Positions 58,257 to 64,000 of a stretch of 64,000 bases of DNA are shown in pieces. Within the stretch, counting starts at the first letter, position 1. Each line of letters starts with the position of its first letter. The DNA is from Blastobasis lacticolella (lineage: Eukaryota; Arthropoda; Insecta; Lepidoptera; Blastobasidae): positions 18,970,001 to 19,034,000 of the forward strand of contig LR990050.1 of NCBI GenBank assembly GCA_905147135.1, in the 5' to 3' direction. The notes under the pieces were generated by a model, which did no database searches, was not told the origin of the DNA, and worked only from the letters and a program-made list of their open reading frames with translations. The position numbers were made by a program, and so were the translations under genes.

Positions 58257-58982
58257 TCAACTATCAAGGTCAACAAAAAATGGTTACAAACCGCTGGTCG
58301 CAGATTAGATAGTTGTATCAAGGTCACTCTGTTGGCAACCTGGGTTGGCAACCCTGTAGTATAAGACGATGATGGTCCCTTAAGACGCTATGGTACAGCC
58401 CAGCTGTAGCGTGAACGGATGCCTCTATAGTATACATTGATTGTACGCTGGGCCTTTAACTCTGCGGCTAACTGTACGCAACCGCATGAGGTCGCAGGGA
58501 CGCTGTGGTCGCCACCGTAATTCGATATTGCCTGGTCGACGTCTACTGTTTATAAATCGATATTGCCTTCGTACCTAAATGTACAGTTATGTATGATAAT
58601 AATATTATAACACGTAACTCTGTCTAGTTATGAAACGACAATTAATATAATGATGGGTTTTTTCAAAAAGGGTGCGAGGTTTTTAAGTCAAGGAAACGTG
58701 TGAACGATACCAGAGGTTCTAAGCCACCAGAGGGTTGTACTTTAGACATAGACATAGACATTATTTATTTTGACATCACAATACTCATAATACAAAACTC
58801 ATGGAACAAGTTACATTTGTATATCTAAATTTAACATAAGTATATATATTTAAAACCTATTCAATAAAAGCGATTCGAATATGGATACTTTGGCACTGTA
58901 TTAAAAAATAAAAAGGTTTTTATATACATAAAACAAGCATACAGCCCACTATAAAATGGCGACTTTCGCCCGTAACACATAC
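58257..58982. other. Non-coding stretch with (tagaca)n
   Basis: A short tagacatagacatagacat run at 58744-58762 followed by ttatttattttgacatc resembles the end of a retroelement read on the minus strand. Otherwise nothing was recognised. Confidence 0.4.
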
Positions 58983-59078
58983 GAGTAAGGGGCTATCCTA
59001 ATTGGCAATCGAGCAATAGGAGACCTCAAAACCACCCGTCGTACGACCGTTACCAATTAGGACAGCGCCTTATGCTCT
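58983..59078. repeat. Long imperfect hairpin, about 96 nt
   Basis: 'gagtaaggggctatcctaat' then 'tggcaatcg' on the left pairs with the reverse complement of 'cgaccgttaccaattaggac' then 'agcgccttatgctc' on the right. That gives a stem of about 28 bp with few mismatches and small bulges, around a terminal loop of about 30 nt. Its size fits either a microRNA precursor or a very short MITE. No second copy was noticed in this window. Confidence 0.55.
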
Positions 59079-59499
59079 TATATTACATGTTAATTATAAT
59101 AATATGTAAATTATATGTAAATATTGCAGGTGCGTTGTCAATCGAGATATTATTGCTTAACGACAGAAATAGATAAGGCCCTGACTGTACATATACGAGT
59201 AAAAAAAAGAAAGAATAAAATGAGATGTAATAATTGATTAATTAATTAATTTGTTATTAATGAACATGTAATAATTTATGCAATATGGAATCTAGATTTA
59301 ATTGTTAAGGTAATTTTGTTTTCTATATTTTTTATTATTTTGCAGTGCCCTCACAGGGTCACATGAGATACTTACCTATTTTTAAGATCTAATGTTATTA
59401 TATTACCATGTGAAGCAATAAATAAATGACAAATGAGATGTATGAAAAGACCTGTGGATATAGACGAGGCTAGGGAGTTGTATCTGGAGAGAGCCAAGT

Positions 59500-59575
59500 G
59501 GCGGTATATAGTCTCTGCCTACTCCACCTGCGGGACACAGGCGTGAGCTTTATGTATATGATATGTGTATGTAAA
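59500..59575 (+). repeat. Retroelement 3' tail
   Basis: 'tatagtctctgcctactcca', 'cctgcgggacacaggcgtga' and 'gctttatgtatatg' match the inverted copy at 62046-62120 and the shorter one at 12536-12597. Confidence 0.6.
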
Positions 59576-60116
59576 AATAAACAAAACAATGGTCGAATGC
59601 AACACGCGGAAATATTAGCAACAACACGTGACGCCAAAACAGTGGAGGCAATTGCACGAAACCGCACGAAACCGCACGCACCGCGAACCACAGCGACCAC
59701 AATACATCCGGATCACCGTATAACCAACACCGGATCGATAAAGGCGGACCCGATCCTTCGGACACCGAAATAGTAGCGGTAAATAAATAATCCGGTATGT
59801 AACGGTATCGGTAACGGTTAATTATGGACCGCACCACGTGAAGATGTTTTCGAATTTATAGATGGACGGGTTGGAAAATTCCAATGTTTCCCTTTCCAAT
59901 ATTGGTCTGTTTTGTTATGGATTTGTGAGAAATACTAAACTGTTCTGAAATAGATGGATGAGTCACCGTTTTTTGTAACTATAAGCTAGCAATTTAATTC
60001 CTTAGGAAATGGTTTAAGATACTTTTTGGATTCAATGCAACAAACAGAGCACTTTAGAGCAGTAAAGTTTGATACAATACTCAGTCTCCTTAGGCTTTCA
60101 ATTTGAAATAGGTATA
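59576..60116. other. Non-coding stretch, nothing recognised
   Basis: A short direct repeat of gcacgaaacc near 59653-59674 and acggtatcggtaacggt near 59800-59816; otherwise nothing supportable. Confidence 0.35.
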
Positions 60117-60365
60117 CAACAACCTAACCAACAGAAAAAGTCGGATAACCCCATTTACATATACTAAACTAGTAAACCGATTTTAATGAAACAAAGCTAA
60201 GTACCATCTCGATTAAGTCCTGTTGTATGTGGTTTTCTCTATTTCCAAAGAGAGAAAACCGCATTCAAATCCGCCCATCCGTTCGGGAGATATGATGCTA
60301 CAGACAGATACACAAAGCCACAGATACACACGTCAAACTTCTAACACCACAGTGTTTTTAAATAT
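60117..60365 (+). repeat. Interspersed repeat (ccgttcgggag family)
   Basis: Same block order as 43029-43280: 'cctaaccaacagaaaaagtc', 'attttaatgaaacaaagcta', 'catccgttcgggagatatga' and 'acacaaagccacagatacac'. Confidence 0.8.
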
Positions 60366-61121
60366 ATAAAGTCAAAAGTCAAAATTTATTTTTTGCGTAG
60401 CACATTACATATCTCTTTCAATTGTCAAGTAGGAAAGTAGGAAGGAAACACACAGTGACATGTTAGCCGCCCCATGGCCGCAGCACACCCACCCCCCGCC
60501 GATAACGTATACTTTTACAATTTAAGATCGACAGCAAAATCTCATACCTATAACTAAATAGGGCGGAACGCGCTCCTCTATAGGTAACGCTTTAACAAAC
60601 GATTGCATAAAATTGTATACAAAGTACATAAATGAAACAACTACTCAACCATAACACGCTCGCGCTAAAGGAGATCACGCCAACGCCAACCGCGGTTAAT
60701 CTTTATCATCCAATCCGGGGAATCCCGTTACGGCACGATGTCTCTTTAATTAAATCGTTGCAAACAAAACCTAATTAAAACGTATTTACAGTGGCACATC
60801 GGAAATTATTGCGTTTAGCAGAGGAGCGCTGAGAGCTTTGTCTCTATAAGTTTTCGGATTACAAAAGATGGCAGCGGCGCGTGGTTATACGCTAAGAGCT
60901 TCGTGATGAGTCGGAGGAAGACGCTATCAAATTGCTGTAAAGGAGCAAGTTTATTATTATAGTTGATTGCGAAGGAACAGCAGCGACGAGTAGCAGAGCG
61001 AAGGGATCCCCCGAGTAGTTCACGCAGCTGATTATATATGACACACACTATTTTGTGAATATTTAACACAGCTACTACAACTATGCATTTTTAAAGTGGA
61101 ACTAGTGTATAAAAAGTGTTG
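60366..61121. other. Non-coding stretch, nothing recognised
   Basis: It starts with a gtcaaaagtcaaaatttatt run typical of retroelement ends. A CpG-richer part at 60640-61020 has no convincing frame. Confidence 0.35.
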
Positions 61122-61379
61122 GCCGTGTGGTGTCCGGCAGAGTAGAATAGCACCAACCCCTTACACTCGCGGGTGTCGTACAAGGCGACTAATGTTTTCG
61201 AGGCAAAAGATCAAGAGTCTCCGTAATCTTGAAAATGGGCAGCAGCATTTTCCATTGTTATATTTAAACACTGCGATCTCCAACCCGCCTGCCAAGCGTG
61301 GAGATTATGGCAATAACCTCCCCTTTCGTCGGAGAGGCCCTAAGTCCTGCAGTGGACTGGTACGGGCTGTGATGATGAG
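61122..61379 (+). mobile_element. RTE-like element 3' portion, fullest copy
   Basis: In order: 'gccgtgtggtgtccggcaga', 'gggtgtcgtacaaggcgact', 'aatgggcagcagcattttcc', 'cactgcgatctccaacccgc', 'ctgccaagcgtggagattat', 'cggagaggccctaagtcctg' and 'cagtggactggtacgggctg', ending tgatgatgag. This copy gives the reference for those at 116-224, 3185-3350, 15961-16206, 23140-23225 and 33430-33500. Confidence 0.75.
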
Positions 61380-61427
61380 TGTACAAAAGTGATTTAATAC
61401 ATACTATTTTATGCGGTATAGAAGTTT

Positions 61428-61775
61428 TGGTGGCCAAGTTAAAGGTATCCGACTCGTAAGCGAGAGGTACCGGATTAAAAACCCACTGCGACCATGTACC
61501 AATGACTCTTTTCTGAGTTATGTACATTAGTTGAATGCTAACCGATGCTCTTACAGTGAGTGAAAACATTGTTATGAAACCTGCACATTCAGGCGACTGA
61601 ATGTGTAACCATGATCCAATCTGGTCAGGTTCCCCTGGTAGCAGGATCACGGAGGTCAGATGGTAGTGGCTTCACTGTAATTATTTTATCTGCCAAATCC
61701 TGAATCATAGCTAAGGTGGATCACGGGCCCTCGAGCGTGAGAACATAACCGGTACATTCCCGTCAAGATGATAAC
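61428..61775 (+). repeat. tRNA-Ser-like SINE, near full length
   Basis: The head has 'tggccaagttaaaggtatcc', 'gactcgtaagcgagaggtac' and a mutated B-box (cggattaaaaaccc). The body is collinear with 1735-1395 on the minus strand, including 'cattcaggcgactgaatgtg' and 'tggtcaggttcccctggtag'. The damaged B-box suggests it can no longer be transcribed by RNA polymerase III. Confidence 0.8.
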
Positions 61776-61941
61776 TATTTTATGAGGTAAATTCCCTAAA
61801 CCGATGAGAATGTATGAAAAATTGTTATCGTTTGTTAACGTAAGTGGGTGTAGGCTTTTCGGAAAACCAGCGTTGTGACAGTCGTGAGCCCTCACAGCAA
61901 AGCTGGGTTTGGTCTATGTCTATTTCCATAACGTCACCATC

Positions 61942-62120
61942 CATGACGACCTGAGTGGTTTCGGAGAGGTACCGGGTTCAATTCCCGGCCGAGCAGAAAT
62001 TGAAATGATGACGTTTAGTTTCTGTTACGGGTCTGGGTTTAGTATGTATTTAAAAAAAAATACATACCGACATAAAGCTCACGCCTGTGTCCCACAGGTG
62101 GGGTAGATAGAGACTATGGA
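61942..62120. repeat. Truncated tRNA-derived SINE joined to an inverted tail
   Basis: 61942-62045 (plus): 'gacgacctgagtggttt', then a jump across the missing anticodon region to 'aggtaccgggttcaattccc' and 'gcagaaattgaaatgatg'. 62046-62120 (minus): A-run, tacatacc and 'aagctcacgcctgtgtccca', the inverse of 59500-59575. Two elements meet tail to tail. Confidence 0.6.
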
Positions 62121-62552
62121 AAAAAGTACTTATATAAATAGTTTATCAGTTAGTTTTCAGACTGGATGGCTCTGTGAGAATTTGTCCAAACATTTTTATT
62201 TAATATAAATATTTATTTCCATAATTTTTAATGCAAAAACTCCAATATCCTACAACTTCATATCTACGTCTAAACCAATTTACTGTAACAGAGTTTCTGA
62301 AGCTTGGAAATATTATTCAAGAAATCCTTGTCTCATGCTTAATCAAAGGACAACTTAAATAGTTGCTCGGCACAGTATACTTATTAAGCAAAACTTAAGT
62401 TGAAGTTGAAGGATGCTTCGATGGGGGTTTCTGGTACCTTGGGTTTTCAAGGTTAATTGGAATCCTGGGTGTTTATGGAATTAATCATTACACAGAGACT
62501 GAGGATGCTTTAGTTTCAGTGAAAGAGAGTAAACAAAACAAATACTTGTACA
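62121..62552. other. Non-coding stretch, nothing recognised
   Basis: AT-rich, with no supportable feature. Confidence 0.35.
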
Positions 62553-62753
62553 AATTTATACAGCGCCATCTTGCACCAAAGTAAGTAAAGCTAGTGTTAA
62601 GGGTATTGGATAACTGATAAACTACGTATATACCTTTTTTAAATACATACATATTACACTTATCATTTAAATTTCTGATCGACGGGGATCGAACCCAAGA
62701 CCTCTGGGTGGAAGACCGGCTGTTAACTAACTGAACCGCTCAGGTCGTCAAGG
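62553..62753 (-). repeat. tRNA-derived SINE, full length
   Basis: Minus strand: head 'gacgacctgagcggttcagt' and 'aacagccggtcttccaccca', B-box 'gggttcgatccccg', 'atcagaaatt', then a body ending in 'aagatggcgctgtataaatt'. It is collinear with 17547-17735. Confidence 0.75.
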
Positions 62754-62984
62754 TTCAAGGGTTAAGTTTTAAGCAAGATTGTAACGGCTCGGCTAAATAA
62801 AACTATCCGTTCGGCTCCGTTCCGGTACAACACCTGAAAGACATGCTGTTGTAAGAGGCATAACCTTGGCCGAATTCTTGGAACCGAAACAGATGGTGGA
62901 AGTAGCTACTCATTTATTCAGTAGGTATAAGTTATCTGACATAATGGGGAGACCCATGTCGAAGATTCGATTTGTAAGTATTAT

Positions 62985-63142
62985 AACTGCTAATAAGAAC
63001 CATCTAGATTAAACTGGCTTTCATATAGAGAGAACCGCATCCAAGTCAGTTTATCCGTTCGGGAGCTGCGATACCAGATACACAAAGCCACAGATACACA
63101 TGTCAAACTTATAATACCCCTGTTTCGTCGGGGGTGTAATGA
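62985..63142 (+). repeat. Interspersed repeat (ccgttcgggag family), 5'-truncated
   Basis: 'agattaaactggctttcata', 'tccgttcgggagctgcgata', 'acacaaagccacagatacac' and 'cgtcgggggtgtaatgaa' match the right two-thirds of 43029-43280. Confidence 0.75.
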
Positions 63143-64000
63143 AGCTCACTTGAAAATAAAGTTATCGAAAGGCGTAAAACCACGGTTTCTTTCCCACGTG
63201 GAAGTATTCCATGCCTTAACGCATAAAGCTGCCGTAATGACATGGCAGCTCGAGGTCTACGCACGATAACATCACGATACATAAATATAATTCCCTCGCC
63301 ATATCCATATTTCTTTGCCCGCTGATTAGATATGGAAAATAATATTTCGCAACGAAAATAATACCCTGATTTATTCCTAGGGGTGATATAGCGCACCGAA
63401 AGATGGCCTCTAATGTTGGGACGGCGGCGGAATTGTCCGAAGACGGCCGAATTTGGCCGAAAAACGGCACATTTCGGGCGTATTTTTACATATTATTTTC
63501 GGGGCCAGCATTAAATTACGGAGGATTTTTTGTTGGGAGTTATGAAAGACCATATTTTGCAAAGGTGCGCGCTATGAAAAGAGATTCTTACCTTCGAGAG
63601 GCGAGAAAAAAAATGAATAATTATACGTATTACACAGTTTCCCGGGATATATTTTATTAGGGTATTTGTTTTTTTAACCATAGACTACGCTTTGTGAGGG
63701 AAATATATTGGGATCCTTTCATTACGGGCTGGAGCTAAGCCGTAATTCATTCCCGAAATTCGAGCAGCTAGGTCGACCTTTCGTATCAATAGAGGTCAAA
63801 CACGCTAGACTCGGAATTTAGGTCTATGCTTCTTACATAATTGCTGAGTTTATAAAGATCGTGACATCTATTTACTTTAAAGGATACGTTTAAAAGCACG
63901 TTACTGGGATACTCTAATTATGTTACGGGACAGTAGGACACTAAATACGATGGTCTATATTATTTTCCTTTAGGGACTCTCTTATGTTACCGTAAGCAAA
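63143..64000. other. Unique sequence with an unclassified open frame
   Basis: An 85-codon plus-strand frame (63403-63660) starts at an ATG in a favourable context (A at -3, G at +4) and begins MASNVGTAAELSEDGRIWPK, ending in a Lys/Arg/Tyr-rich tail. It matches no family I know. Opposite frames on the minus strand (63109-63470) are as long. It may be chance within conserved non-coding DNA. The rest has no features. Confidence 0.25.

Noticed and set aside
1..64000. CRISPR array, bacterial operon or integrated virus
   Set aside because: No regularly spaced repeats with unique spacers, no ribosome-binding-site-led gene strings and no viral coding genes were seen.

Overview
The window looks like nuclear DNA of a moth or butterfly (Lepidoptera). 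The evidence is an AT-rich background, no long open reading frames, and dense short interspersed repeats: tRNA-derived and 5S-like SINEs, 5'-truncated LINE tails of the CR1/Jockey type, RTE-like tails ending in (TGA)n, and small inverted-repeat elements. I recognise several of these families as typical of lepidopteran genomes, but the species is not determined. There are no bacterial, viral, plasmid, operon or CRISPR features. The longest stop-free reading frame is about 160 codons, and none matches a family I know. Most of the window therefore reads as intron or intergenic DNA.

The one stretch I would defend as protein-coding is a GC-rich internal exon on the minus strand at 32579-32779. It has a good 3' splice site (a pyrimidine tract ending in CAG), a good 5' splice site (G|GTCAGT) and symmetric phase-1 boundaries. 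It encodes a Gly/Ser/Arg-rich, probably disordered linker. The 3' part of this exon and its splice donor are tandemly duplicated in a 165-bp (55-codon) unit. There are two near-identical extra copies (32251-32580), one older copy (32149-32250) and probably one relic at about 31730-31800. This is the most unusual structure in the window.

Layout: 0-4.3 kb holds SINE and RTE fragments and a 5S-like SINE. At 4.36-4.58 kb there is a CpG- and CCAAT-rich promoter-like block followed by a splice-donor-like site. From 5.4 to 12.5 kb there is mostly unique sequence. From 12.5 to 17.7 kb there is a dense repeat cluster with a 257-bp MITE, LINE C-termini and a clean nested insertion. From 17.7 to 31.7 kb there is mostly unique sequence with CpG-containing blocks (26.0-29.5 kb) that could be conserved non-coding DNA. 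The exon and its duplications lie at 31.7-32.8 kb. From 33 to 56 kb there is largely unique DNA with scattered repeats, a hairpin flanked by 14-bp direct repeats (36.3 kb) and a 257-bp MITE (53.26 kb). From 56 to 63.1 kb there is a second repeat-dense zone.

No gene-gene cooperation can be read from this window. The simplest model is a large intron, or several introns, of one minus-strand gene containing the 32.6-kb exon, with mobile-element debris and possible regulatory islands around it. All family assignments were made by eye; no database search was run.
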